Shown here piece after piece: positions 1-7,865 of a stretch of 44,157 nt of DNA. Below the pieces are notes generated by a model. It was not told where the DNA came from. It searched no databases and saw only the letters and a program-made list of their open reading frames with translations. The DNA is taken from assembly GCF_000315425.1 (NCBI RefSeq), contig NZ_JH992925.1:410871-455027 (forward strand). The letters run 5' to 3'. Position numbers and translations under genes: made by a program. Numbering within the stretch: the first letter of the stretch is position 1; each line of letters opens with the position of its first letter. Source of the DNA: Massilia timonae CCUG 45783. GTDB lineage: Bacteria > Pseudomonadota > Gammaproteobacteria > Burkholderiales > Burkholderiaceae_D.

Positions 1-363
1 GGCGACTTCTACTTCACGAAGGCGGGCGCCAACAATGTCCATGTGCACAACAACATCGTGTACGACAACAAGTACGGCATCTCGGAGCAAGGCACCACCG
101 GCAAAGGCAACACCTATAAGAACAACCTGGTCACCAAGAACACGACCTATAACTTCCAGCTGCGTAACGGCCTGACCCATACCGGCACCATCAGCTCGGA
201 GCCGCTGTTCGCCGGCTACTCGCGTACCGCGGCAACGCCGGACTACAAGCTGACGGCCAGCTCGCCGGCCGTCGGCCGCGGCATCGCCACCTACGCGCCG
301 AAGACCGACATCGACGGCAAGGCACGTGGCAGCAGCATCGACCTGGGCGCGTATCAGCGATAA
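1..363 (+). CDS. Right-handed parallel beta-helix protein, C-terminal part (5' end outside window)
   Basis: The reading frame is open from base 1, so this is the 3' end of a longer gene; the stop is TAA at 361-363. About 120 residues are visible. They are rich in Asn, Gly and Tyr with short repeating turns (VHNNIVYDN, KYGISEQ, NTYKNNLV), the pattern of pectate-lyase-like right-handed beta-helix proteins. The tail (SSPAVGRGIA ... DIDGKARGSSIDLGAYQR) is the closing segment commonly seen in secreted beta-helix proteins of the polysaccharide lyase or surface-protein type. The protein is probably exported, but the signal peptide would lie outside the window. The substrate cannot be told from this fragment. 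A strong terminator follows. Confidence 0.8.
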   Translation, partial: GDFYFTKAGANNVHVHNNIVYDNKYGISEQGTTGKGNTYKNNLVTKNTTYNFQLRNGLTHTGTISSEPLFAGYSRTAATPDYKLTASSPAVGRGIATYAPKTDIDGKARGSSIDLGAYQR

Positions 364-404
364 GCAGCGTTCATTGCTTGTGATGGCGGCATCGCCGCCT
401 GTGA

Positions 405-439
405 ATGGCCCGGACGTGGAAGCGTCCGTGCCATTTTTT
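405..439 (+). terminator. Rho-independent terminator of the beta-helix gene
   Basis: ATGGC-C-CGGACG and CGTCCG-T-GCCAT pair around a TGGAAG loop (405-433, one C/T mismatch) and are followed by six Ts (434-439). The T run is also one copy of the target duplication of the IS1595-family element, so the terminator stayed intact after the insertion. Confidence 0.85.
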
Positions 440-441
440 AT
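434..441. repeat. Target site duplication, left copy (TTTTTTAT)
   Basis: This octamer is identical to 1512-1519 on the other side of the IS1595-family element. It is part of the T tract of the upstream terminator. Confidence 0.9.
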
Positions 442-1511
442 GGCGCTGTACTCGTTAGATATGGATGAGCATTGAACTGTTGAGCTGACTCGCGGTCCAA
501 TCCCGGTCGCATCGATTGGGGAGCGCGCCATGCAAGCGCCGAAGTTCGAGAAGCTGTTTGCCCAGCTGGCGCTGCTGAACCAGCCGCAGCGTCGGCAGGT
601 GCTGGCCGCCCTGCATCCGGCAGCCGGGCTCGACCGGATGATCGCTCTCATCGGCGCTATTCGCTCAAAGGGGCGGCGTTGCCCCGATTGCGCCTGCGAG
701 CGTTGTCACCGGCACGGCCAGGCCAACGATTTGCAGCGCTTTCGCTGTTGTGCATGCGGCCGCACCTTCAACGACCTGACCGGCACGCCGCTGGCGCGGC
801 TCAGGCACAAGGGCAAGTGGCTCGATTATCTGGAAACGGTGCTCGATTCCCGCACAGTGCGCGCCGCGGCCAAGCGTGTCGGCGTGCACCGCAACACGAC
901 CTTCCGCTGGCGTCACCGCTTCCTCGACCGGGCCAAGGACGACCGGCCCGAGCGCCTGGTCGGCATCGTCGAGGCGGATGAAATGTTCTTGCTCGAATCG
1001 CAGAAGGGTGCGCGCAAGCTCGACCGCCAGCCGCGCAAGCGTGGCGGCAGGGCCGCCCTGCGCGGCATCGCGCATCACCTCGACTGCATCCTGGTGGCGC
1101 GCGACCGCAGCGGCCAGACCATTGACGCCGTCACCGGCCGCGGCGCCCTGAAGGTGGCCCAGCTGGTGAAACACCTGCTGCCGAAACTCGATTCGCAGGC
1201 GCTGCTGGTCACCGACGCCAACGCCGTCTACTCCGCCTTCGCCCGTGCCCATGGTATCGCACACCAGGCTGTCAATCTCAGTGTCGGGGAACGAGTCCGC
1301 AACGGCACCGAGGGCGCCATCCACGTTCAAAACGTCAACGCCTATCACCGACGGTTCAAGGAATGGCTGGCGCGCTTTCATGGCGTGGCGTCACGCTGGC
1401 TGCCCAATTATCTGGGCTGGCAGTGGGCGCTCGATGGCGGGCGAGTCACTTCTGTCGAGCAACTACTGCGTATTGCATTCGGGGTCATCAACAGATAACG
1501 ATGACAGCGCC
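442..1511 (+). mobile_element. Complete IS1595-family insertion sequence, 1070 bp
   Basis: The ends are imperfect inverted repeats starting GGCGCTGT (442-449) and finishing ACAGCGCC (1504-1511); similarity continues inward as TCGTTA and TGATGA blocks. The element is flanked on both sides by the identical octamer TTTTTTAT (434-441 and 1512-1519), matching the 8-bp duplication typical of the IS1595 family. It holds one transposase gene. Intact ends, intact ORF and perfect duplication suggest a recent insertion. Confidence 0.9.
530..1498 (+). CDS. IS1595-family transposase (322 aa)
   Basis: This is a DDE-type transposase with the IS1595/ISXO2 layout. An N-terminal zinc ribbon (CPDC ... CxxC, about residues 52-80) is followed by a helix-turn-helix-like stretch (AAAKRVGVHRNTTFRWRHRF). 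The DDE-like core has acidic residues in VEADEMF (about 147) and LLVTDAN (about 228), then the HVQNVNAYH region and a closing NYLGWQWALD motif. Length suits the family. The start ATG at 530 sits 88 bp inside the left end of the element. Nothing suggests it is broken, so the element may be active. Confidence 0.9.
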   Translation: MQAPKFEKLFAQLALLNQPQRRQVLAALHPAAGLDRMIALIGAIRSKGRRCPDCACERCHRHGQANDLQRFRCCACGRTFNDLTGTPLARLRHKGKWLDYLETVLDSRTVRAAAKRVGVHRNTTFRWRHRFLDRAKDDRPERLVGIVEADEMFLLESQKGARKLDRQPRKRGGRAALRGIAHHLDCILVARDRSGQTIDAVTGRGALKVAQLVKHLLPKLDSQALLVTDANAVYSAFARAHGIAHQAVNLSVGERVRNGTEGAIHVQNVNAYHRRFKEWLARFHGVASRWLPNYLGWQWALDGGRVTSVEQLLRIAFGVINR

Positions 1512-1519
1512 TTTTTTAT
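1512..1519. repeat. Target site duplication, right copy (TTTTTTAT)
   Basis: This octamer is identical to 434-441. It contains the stop codon (complement of 1516-1518) of the convergent yedK-type gene, which therefore remains complete. Confidence 0.9.
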
Positions 1520-2196
1520 TCGGTTTCGGTATCGATCGGCTGCACGACCTCGGGGCCGCCGAGCCCGGCACGGTTGACCAGCGTGCTGACCGCGTGCCAT
1601 TCGAACGCATCCGAGGGCAGGGCGGCGCGGCGCGCGAACGCCAGCGCTTCCTCGCTCGAGAGCGCCGGATCGAGCCAGGTCTCGGCGTCGCGCGCGTCGA
1701 GCACCACCGGCCGCCGGTCGTGGATGTCGAGCATGCCGCCCGAGGCGTCGTCGGTCACCAGCACGAAACCGGCTTCGGCGCGGTTCTCGGTAAAGCCGCC
1801 GAAATTGGCCAGGGCCAGCATGAACAGCGGCGCGCCGTCCCGGCGGTGGATATGCCACGGCTGCTTGTGGCCTTTTTCTCCGGTCCATTCATACCAGCCT
1901 TCGGCCGGCACCAGCGCCCGGCCCGACTTGAGCAGGCCGCGCCAGTAGCGGTTGGTGAGCTTGTCCATGCGCGCATTGATCGTCACCGGCACCTTGCCCT
2001 TGGCCCAGCGCGCCTGGTAGCTCCAGTACACGTCGTCGACGCGCCGCTCGCCGTCCTGGATGTGCAGCACGGGTCGGTAAGTGCCGGGCGGCACGTTATA
2101 GGCCGGCGCGGATTCGCTGTCGTACACCGCGTCGAGCCAGCCGATGGCGCTGGCGTAGTTGCGAGCCGTCTGGCTCTGGTCGAATCGTCCACACAT
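1516..2196 (-). CDS. yedK: SRAP-domain protein (YedK/HMCES family), abasic-site DNA-protein crosslinker
   Basis: The 226-residue protein begins MCGRF; in this family Met1 is removed and Cys2 forms a covalent thiazolidine link with abasic sites in single-stranded DNA, shielding them from error-prone repair. The other family signatures are present: VTINARMDKL (Asn), VPAEGWYEW (catalytic Glu) and DIHDRRPVVL (His). Length matches single-domain bacterial SRAP proteins. It is convergent with the beta-helix gene, and the IS1595-family element inserted right at its stop codon without altering the protein. The start is fixed by the obligatory MCGR. It is often annotated as SOS-associated peptidase, but no SOS box was identified here. 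Confidence 0.92.
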   Translation of the reverse strand: MCGRFDQSQTARNYASAIGWLDAVYDSESAPAYNVPPGTYRPVLHIQDGERRVDDVYWSYQARWAKGKVPVTINARMDKLTNRYWRGLLKSGRALVPAEGWYEWTGEKGHKQPWHIHRRDGAPLFMLALANFGGFTENRAEAGFVLVTDDASGGMLDIHDRRPVVLDARDAETWLDPALSSEEALAFARRAALPSDAFEWHAVSTLVNRAGLGGPEVVQPIDTETE

Positions 2197-2318
2197 GGCT
2201 CGATACTAGCGCAAGCCGCTGCAAGGCAGCACGCGGCAGGCGTGCCAGGCGTGCGGCGTTTGGCCGCGCCGTCCGGCAATGGTATGCTCCGGGCTCACAC
2301 GATTGACAAGGAGCAGGT

Positions 2319-2723
2319 ATGGCAGCAGGCTGGTGGACCGTATTGAAGACCGTCCCGTGGAGCGAGGTGATCAGCGCCGCGCCCCAGGTGGCGACCGGCG
2401 CGCGCCGCCTGTGGGACACGGTCAATCGCAAGCCGGGCGCGGTGGACCCGGCGACCGGCTTGAGTCCCGAGATGGCGGCGCAAGAAGACGACATCATCGG
2501 CCTCCTGATCGCGCGTTCCGAACAGAACGACGCGGAGCTGAACGACTTGCGCAACCAGATGCGCTCGGCTTCCGAACTGATTGCCAACCTGGCCGACCAG
2601 AACGCCCAGCTGATCGCCAAGATGGACGTGCAGCGCCAGAAGCTCACCTGGCTCGGCGTGACCGCCGGCCTGTCGGCGCTGCTCTCCGTGGTGGCCCTGA
2701 TCCTGGTGGCGGTGCGAACCTGA
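2319..2723 (+). CDS. Small coiled-coil protein with C-terminal membrane anchor (134 aa)
   Basis: The start ATG follows an AAGGAG ribosome site (TTGACAAGGAGCAGGT-ATG). Residues about 55-105 (AAQEDDIIGLL ... QNDAELNDLRNQMRSA ... DQNAQLIAKM) show a heptad pattern typical of a coiled coil. The last 25 residues (LGVTAGLSALLSVVALILVAV) form one membrane helix. The stop TGA directly touches the ATG of the next gene, so the pair is a two-gene operon. I do not recognise a named family; this looks like a tail-anchored inner-membrane protein whose coiled coil faces the cytoplasm (inference). Confidence 0.75.
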   Translation: MAAGWWTVLKTVPWSEVISAAPQVATGARRLWDTVNRKPGAVDPATGLSPEMAAQEDDIIGLLIARSEQNDAELNDLRNQMRSASELIANLADQNAQLIAKMDVQRQKLTWLGVTAGLSALLSVVALILVAVRT

Positions 2724-2933
2724 ATGAAAGTAGTACTGATCTGTGCGACCCTGTTCATCTTCATCTCGATGTTGCTGAACGGGGCGCGTCGGCGCGGCAA
2801 GCTCAATGACAGCGCCAACCGCGCCGTGACGGGGCTGGCCAATTCGATGCGCATCTTCGTGTTCGGCCTGCTGTTCTTCGTGGCGATCGTCTGCGTGGCG
2901 ATGGCCTGGCACATGCTGCAAAGCCCGCCTTGA
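2724..2933 (+). CDS. Small two-helix membrane protein (69 aa)
   Basis: The gene starts at the base after the stop of the preceding coiled-coil gene, implying translational coupling. Two hydrophobic helices are visible: VVLICATLFIFISMLL (residues 3-18) and IFVFGLLFFVAIVCVAMAW (about 44-62), separated by a basic stretch (GARRRGKLNDSANRAV). No family is recognised. Its tie to the upstream tail-anchored protein suggests a membrane complex, but this is inference from gene order only. Confidence 0.7.
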   Translation: MKVVLICATLFIFISMLLNGARRRGKLNDSANRAVTGLANSMRIFVFGLLFFVAIVCVAMAWHMLQSPP

Positions 2934-2971
2934 CCCCGGCCGGCGCGGCTGCGTCAATCGGCGCTTCTTTC

Positions 2972-2999
2972 GGGGGGGGGCAGGAAATTCCGGTATGAT
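2972..2999 (+). promoter_or_regulatory. G9 homopolymer and -10 box (TATGAT) upstream of the PAS-GGDEF gene
   Basis: Nine consecutive Gs occupy 2972-2980 and a near-consensus -10 box TATGAT lies at 2994-2999. No good -35 hexamer is found 16-18 bp upstream because that position falls in the G run. If this promoter is used, transcription starts near 3006, which favours the GTG at 3035 rather than the TTG at 3005 as start codon of the cyclase. Confidence 0.45.
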
Positions 3000-3034
3000 T
3001 TGAATTGTTTCCTAAATTCAACATCTGCCGATCC

Positions 3035-4009
3035 GTGACTCAAAAGCCAGAATCCATCAGCAGCCTGCCCGCGCGGGTCCTCAATCTCGTCGACTGCGGT
3101 GTGATCGTGCTCGACCACGAAGGATGCATCGTCCTCTGGAACGGCTGGCTGGTGCCGCGTTCCGGCCGCGGCGTGGCCCGCATGCAGGGCCACACGCTGA
3201 TCGAAGTCTTTCCCGACCTGCGCGGATCGCGCGTCGAGGCGGCGATCCTCGCCGCGCTGCTCGAAGGCGTCGCCACCGAGCACGTGCCGCCCTCGCATAA
3301 CCGCGCGCCATTCCCGCTGCGCGAACCGGGCAGCTTCGACGGCGCTCTGATCGACCAGGCGGTCGCGGTCACGCCCTTCGACGATGGCGGCCAGCGCTTC
3401 TGCCTGATCGAGATCCGCGACGTGAGCGGCGTCGCGGTGCGCGAGCGGCGCCTGCTGGAACACGCCGAGTCGCTGCGCGCGCGGTCGTACATCGACGGCC
3501 TGACCGGCATCGCCAATCGGCGCCAGTTCGACGTGGCGCTGGAGCGCGAACTGCGCCGCGCGCAGCGCGCCGATGGCGCGCTGGCGCTGCTGCTGGTCGA
3601 CATCGATTCGTTCAAGGCCTATAACGACCACTTCGGCCACCAGCAGGGCGACAGCTGCCTGACCATGGTGGCCCAGGAGCTGGCCGGCATGCTCAAGCGG
3701 CCGGCCGACCTGGCGGCGCGCTACGGCGGCGAAGAGTTCGCGGCCGTGCTGCCCGACACCACGCTCGAGCAGGCGCGCGTGCTGGCCGACCGCATCCGCG
3801 CCCACGTCGCCGGCCTGGGCCTGCAGCAGGCGCCCGCCGCCCACCATCCGGAGGTCACGCTCAGCATCGGCGTCGCCGCCTTCGACCGCGCGCGCCTGAA
3901 CGCGCCGGAAGCGCTGATCGAGGCGGCCGACAAGGCCTTGTACGCGGCCAAGCGCGGCGGACGCAATCGCGTGGTCGCCGACGGCGACCAGGTGGACGCC
4001 GTCGCCTGA
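3035..4009 (+). CDS. Diguanylate cyclase, PAS-GGDEF (about 324 aa)
   Basis: This enzyme makes c-di-GMP from two GTP. The N-terminal 130 residues form a PAS-like sensor (LNLVDCGVIVLDHEG ... RFCLIEIRDVSG). The GGDEF domain follows, with DGLTGIANRR, the metal-binding LLLVDIDSFKAYND, and an active-site GGEEF at about residues 231-235. An inhibitory I-site RPAD (RxxD) sits five residues before GGEEF, so product inhibition is expected. There is no membrane segment, so it is cytoplasmic. The frame extends upstream to a TTG at 3005, but GTG 3035 is preferred because a -10 box lies at 2994-2999. It is convergent with paoC. It is one of two GGDEF genes in the window; the other sits beside the pilus operon. 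Confidence 0.88.
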   Translation: MTQKPESISSLPARVLNLVDCGVIVLDHEGCIVLWNGWLVPRSGRGVARMQGHTLIEVFPDLRGSRVEAAILAALLEGVATEHVPPSHNRAPFPLREPGSFDGALIDQAVAVTPFDDGGQRFCLIEIRDVSGVAVRERRLLEHAESLRARSYIDGLTGIANRRQFDVALERELRRAQRADGALALLLVDIDSFKAYNDHFGHQQGDSCLTMVAQELAGMLKRPADLAARYGGEEFAAVLPDTTLEQARVLADRIRAHVAGLGLQQAPAAHHPEVTLSIGVAAFDRARLNAPEALIEAADKALYAAKRGGRNRVVADGDQVDAVA

Positions 4010-4049
4010 ATGCCGGCCTGAATGCGCGCCTGGACGAAGCCGCCTGTGG

Positions 4050-6257
4050 TCAAGCGGACAGCGGCATCTTCTCGATCAGCTTGTCGAGCGTGATCGGATA
4101 CTCGCGCACCCGCACGCCGGTCGCGTTGTAGACCGCGTTCGCGACCGCGGCGGCGACCCCGCAGATACCGAGTTCTCCCACGCCCTTGGCCTTCATGGGC
4201 GAGGACAGCTCGTCTTCTTCCTTGAGGAAGATGACTTCCTGGTGAGGGATGTCGGCATGCACCGGCACCTCGTAGGTGGCGAGATCGTGGTTGGCGAAGA
4301 AGCCGAGGCGCTTGTCGACCACCAGGTGTTCCATCAGCGCGCCACCGACACCCATGGTCATGGCGCCGATCACCTGGCTGCGCGCCTGCTTCGGATTGAG
4401 GATGCGGCCGGCCGCGCACACGGCCAGCATGCGCCGCACCCGCGTCTCGCCGGTGATCGCGTCGACCGCCACTTCGACGAAGTGGGCGCCGAAGGTCGAC
4501 AGCTGGTTCTTCTTGTCGAGGCCCCCGGAAAATTCGATCGTGTCCTCGGCCACCAGCTCGCCGCCGGCGGCGGCTTGCGCCAGCGGCAGGTTGCGCCCGC
4601 CCGCACGGACCGTGCCGTCCACGAACTCGGCCTCGCGTTCAGCCACGCCGAGCTCCTTCGCCACCAGTTCGCGCAGCTTGGCGCAGGCGGCGTACACGCC
4701 CGAGGTCGAGCTGTTCGCGCCCCACTGGCCGCCGGAGCCGGCGGAGGTGGGGAAGGTGGAATCGCCCAGGCGCACCTCGACCCGCTCGAGCGGCACGCCC
4801 AGCATCTCGGCGGCGGTCTGGCCGATGATGGTGTAGCTGCCGGTGCCGATGTCGGTCATGTCGGTTTCGACGATCACCTTGCCGTCCTTCGCGAGCCGCA
4901 CCCGCGCCGCCGACTTCATCACCGGGCTGTTGCGGAAGGCCGAGGCCACGCCGTAGCCGATCAGCCAGCGGCCTTCGCGCGCTTGGCCGGGCTTGGGGTT
5001 GCGCTTGTTCCAGCCGAACTTCTCGGCGCCCATGCGCATGCACTCGACGAAGCGGCGCTCGGAGAATTTGCGGATCGGCTTTTCGGGGTCGACCTTGGTG
5101 TCGTTCAGGATGCGGAACTGCACCGGATCGATGTTCAGCTTTTCGGCCATCTCGTCGATCGCGATCTCGAGCGCCATCATGCCCGGCGCTTCTCCCGGCG
5201 CGCGCATCGCATTGCCTTCGGGCAGATCGATCAGGGCGACGCGGGTCGCGGTCATGCGGTCGGCGCCCGCGTACAGCAGGCGGGTCTGCTGGGTCGCGAC
5301 TTCCGAGCTGCCCTTGGGCAGGTTGCCGTTCCAGGACTCGTGGCCGATGGCGGTGATGCGGCCGTCGCGGCCGGCGCCGATGCGGATGCGCTGGATGGTG
5401 GCCGGGCGGTGGGTGGTGTTGTTGAAGATGAGATGACGGTGCAGCGCCACCTTGACCGGGCGCTTGGCCGCGCGCGCGCCGAGCGACGCCAGCAGGGCGT
5501 CGGCGCGCAGGAACAGCTTGGAGCCGAAGCCGCCGCCGACATAGGGCGAGATCACGCGCACCTTTTCCTTCGGCATGTTCAGCGTCTTGGACAGGTCCTG
5601 GACGCACCAGTTGATCATCTGGTTCGAGGTCCACACCGTCAGCTTGTCGCCTTCCCAGAGCGCGGTGGACGCGTGCGGCTCCATCATCGCGTGCGACTGG
5701 TCCGGGGTGGTGTAGGTGGCGTCGAGTTTCACGGGCGCGGTATCGAAGCCGCGCTGGAAGTTGCCGGCGCTGGAGTCGGACGGGTCGTCTTCCCAGTCCG
5801 GCTTGACCGCCTTGTCTTTTTCGGCGGCCAGGTCGAAGCGGCCCTTCTCTTCGACGTATTTCACGCGCACGAGGGCAGCGGCGGCGCGCGCCTGCTCGAA
5901 GGTCTCGGCCACCACCAGGGCCACGGCCTGGTGGTAGTGCTCGACCTTGGGGCCAGCCAGCAGGTGGGCGACGTTCTTGTCGCCCTTGCCGAGCTTGCCG
6001 GCATTGGCGGCCGTGACCACGGCCAGCACGCCGGGCGCGCGGCGCGCGGCATCGATCTCGATCGAGGCGATGCGGCCCTTGGCGATGCTGGAACCGACCA
6101 CGAAGCCGTGGGCGGCGTTCGGCACTTCCTTGTGGTGCTCGTAGGCGTAGGGCGCCGTGCCGGTGCACTTGAGCGGGCCGTCGATGCGGTCGAGCGGCTG
6201 GCCGACGTAGCGCTGGCGGTCGATGGGATTGGTGGTGGCGGGAGTGGTGAATTTCAT
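4050..6257 (-). CDS. paoC: Aldehyde/xanthine oxidoreductase, molybdopterin-binding subunit (PaoC-like, 735 aa)
   Basis: This is the large catalytic subunit of a three-subunit molybdenum hydroxylase of the xanthine dehydrogenase family. Seen in the sequence: an N-terminal domain starting RYVGQPLDRIDGPLKCTGTAPYAYE, the molybdopterin-binding core with GGGFGSK and MRAPGE motifs, GSGGQWGANSS, and the C-terminal AKGVGELGICG, whose Glu is the family's catalytic base. Length matches E. coli PaoC (periplasmic aldehyde oxidoreductase). It has no signal peptide of its own, as in PaoC, which is co-exported with the Tat-signalled small subunit. Start ATG (complement of 6255-6257) follows four bases after the stop of paoB. 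No paoD/xdhC-type cofactor insertion gene is visible in the window. Confidence 0.9.
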   Translation of the reverse strand: MKFTTPATTNPIDRQRYVGQPLDRIDGPLKCTGTAPYAYEHHKEVPNAAHGFVVGSSIAKGRIASIEIDAARRAPGVLAVVTAANAGKLGKGDKNVAHLLAGPKVEHYHQAVALVVAETFEQARAAAALVRVKYVEEKGRFDLAAEKDKAVKPDWEDDPSDSSAGNFQRGFDTAPVKLDATYTTPDQSHAMMEPHASTALWEGDKLTVWTSNQMINWCVQDLSKTLNMPKEKVRVISPYVGGGFGSKLFLRADALLASLGARAAKRPVKVALHRHLIFNNTTHRPATIQRIRIGAGRDGRITAIGHESWNGNLPKGSSEVATQQTRLLYAGADRMTATRVALIDLPEGNAMRAPGEAPGMMALEIAIDEMAEKLNIDPVQFRILNDTKVDPEKPIRKFSERRFVECMRMGAEKFGWNKRNPKPGQAREGRWLIGYGVASAFRNSPVMKSAARVRLAKDGKVIVETDMTDIGTGSYTIIGQTAAEMLGVPLERVEVRLGDSTFPTSAGSGGQWGANSSTSGVYAACAKLRELVAKELGVAEREAEFVDGTVRAGGRNLPLAQAAAGGELVAEDTIEFSGGLDKKNQLSTFGAHFVEVAVDAITGETRVRRMLAVCAAGRILNPKQARSQVIGAMTMGVGGALMEHLVVDKRLGFFANHDLATYEVPVHADIPHQEVIFLKEEDELSSPMKAKGVGELGICGVAAAVANAVYNATGVRVREYPITLDKLIEKMPLSA

Positions 6258-6261
6258 GGGA

Positions 6262-7215
6262 TCAGCCTTTCTTCGCTGCGTTCATCGCTTCCGCGAGGGT
6301 GCGGTGCACCAGGGCGACTTTGAACGCGTTGTCCTCGGTGGTGCGGGCGCCGGCCATCAGGCGGTCCGACACCGCCTTGGCGCCTTGCGTCATCTGCCGT
6401 TCGGCCTCTTCGACCCGCCATGGCTTGTGGGCAACGCCGCCGACCGCCACGCGGCCGCTGCCGTCGGGCAGGATCACGGTGGCGACCGAGACTAAAGCAA
6501 AAGCATAGGAAGCGCGGTCGCGCACCTTGCGGTAGGCGTGCACGCCGCCCAGCGGCTTCGGCAGCTTGACCGAGGTGATCAGTTCGCCCGGTTCGAGTAC
6601 GGTCTCGATGTGCGGGGTGTTGCCCGGCAGGCGGTGGAAGTCAGCGATCGGGATGCTGCGCATGCTGCCGTCGGCCTTCACGGTCTCGACCTCGGCGTCG
6701 AGCAGGCGCATGGCGATCGCCATATCGCTCGGATGGACCGCGATGCAGGCGTCGCTGGCGCCGACCACGGCGTGGTGGCGGGTGAAGCCGCCGATGGCGG
6801 CGCAGCCGCTGCCCGGCTGGCGCTTGTTGCAGCGCTGCGCCGTGTCGTAGAAATAGGGACAGCGGGTGCGCTGCAGCAGGTTGCCCGAGGTGGTCGCCTT
6901 GTTGCGCAGCTGGGTCGAGGCGCCGGCCAGCAGGGCGCGCGACAGCACCGCGTAATCCTTGCGCACGCGCGCGTCGGCCGCCAGGTCGGTGTTGCGCACC
7001 AGCGCGCCCACGCGCAGGCCGCCGTCCGACGTCGGTTCGATCTTGTCGAAGCCCAGGCCGTTGACGTCGACCAGGGTGGTCGGGGTCTCGATCTCGAGCT
7101 TCATGAGGTCGAGCAGGTTGGTGCCGCCGGCGATGAAGCGGGCGTTCGGGGTACGGGCGACGAGCTGGGCGGCTTGAGCCGGCGAAGTGGCGCGCTGGTA
7201 GGTGAATGCCTTCAT
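6262..7215 (-). CDS. paoB: Aldehyde oxidoreductase FAD-binding subunit (PaoB-like, 317 aa)
   Basis: This is the middle, FAD-containing electron-transfer subunit. The FAD site is seen in NARFIAGGTNLLDLMK and the family signature TSGNLLQRTRCPYFYD. That segment continues with a Cys cluster (CPYFYD, CNKR, GSGCAAIGG) that in PaoB binds an additional [4Fe-4S] centre. The frame is open further upstream, but the start at complement 7213-7215 (MKAFTYQ) overlaps the stop of paoA by four bases (ATGA), and the protein begins exactly as its relatives do. It passes electrons between the molybdenum subunit and the iron-sulfur subunit. Confidence 0.9.
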   Translation of the reverse strand: MKAFTYQRATSPAQAAQLVARTPNARFIAGGTNLLDLMKLEIETPTTLVDVNGLGFDKIEPTSDGGLRVGALVRNTDLAADARVRKDYAVLSRALLAGASTQLRNKATTSGNLLQRTRCPYFYDTAQRCNKRQPGSGCAAIGGFTRHHAVVGASDACIAVHPSDMAIAMRLLDAEVETVKADGSMRSIPIADFHRLPGNTPHIETVLEPGELITSVKLPKPLGGVHAYRKVRDRASYAFALVSVATVILPDGSGRVAVGGVAHKPWRVEEAERQMTQGAKAVSDRLMAGARTTEDNAFKVALVHRTLAEAMNAAKKG

Positions 7216-7865
7216 GCCTTGACCCCTCCCACTTCGGTGATCGCGTCGATGATGTTCGAGTAGGCGCCGCAGCGACAGATATTGCCGCTCATGCGTTCGC
7301 GGATCTCTTCCACCGAGAGCAAGGGCTTCGCATTCAGGTCGGCGGTCACGTGGCTCGGAATGCCCTGGCGGATTTCCTCGATCACCGACACGCTGGCGCA
7401 GATCTGCCCGGGGGTACAGTAGCCGCACTGGTAGCCATCGTGCTTGATGAAGGCGGCCTGCATCGGGTGCAGCTTCTCCGGCGTGCCGAGGCCCTCGATG
7501 GTGGTGATCTCGGCGCCTTCGTGCATGACCGCCAGCGACAGGCAGGAATTGATGCGGCGGCCATCCATGATGACGGTGCAGGCGCCGCACTGGCCCTGGT
7601 CGCAACCCTTCTTGGAACCGGTCAGGTGCAGGTGCTCGCGCAGCGCGTCGAGCAGGCTGGTGCGGGTGTCCAGCTGCAGGGTGACCTGCTTGCCGTTGAC
7701 GGTGAAGGTGACGCCGGTGGTGACCGGCTCGGGAGTGGTGGTCGCGGTAGCCGTCGGTGCGGCCTCCTGGGCGTGCGCTCCCGGTACGGCCGCGGTCGAT
7801 ACCGACAGCGCGCCGGCGATCAACAGGTCGCGCCGGGTGAGCTTGACGTCGCTGAATTGGTCCAT
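7212..7865 (-). CDS. paoA: Aldehyde oxidoreductase 2Fe-2S subunit with Tat signal (PaoA-like, 217 aa)
   Basis: This is the small subunit with two [2Fe-2S] clusters. The ferredoxin-like cluster is CDQGQCGACTV plus a Cys in NSCLSL; the second uses CGYCTPGQICAS and CRCGAY. The N-terminus carries a twin-arginine signal (LTRRDLLIAGALSV, cleavage near AHAQ), so the whole PaoABC complex is probably exported folded to the periplasm, where E. coli PaoABC oxidises aromatic aldehydes. A ribosome site GAAGGAAG lies 9 bases before the ATG. First gene of the paoABC operon; the substrate here is inferred from the family. Confidence 0.9.
   Translation of the reverse strand: MDQFSDVKLTRRDLLIAGALSVSTAAVPGAHAQEAAPTATATTTPEPVTTGVTFTVNGKQVTLQLDTRTSLLDALREHLHLTGSKKGCDQGQCGACTVIMDGRRINSCLSLAVMHEGAEITTIEGLGTPEKLHPMQAAFIKHDGYQCGYCTPGQICASVSVIEEIRQGIPSHVTADLNAKPLLSVEEIRERMSGNICRCGAYSNIIDAITEVGGVKA

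Noticed and set aside
4242..6323. 693-aa open frame on the plus strand opposite paoC
   Set aside because: Composition is His/Ala/Gly/Arg-rich without motifs, and it is antisense to a clearly recognised oxidoreductase; such frames are common in GC-rich DNA.
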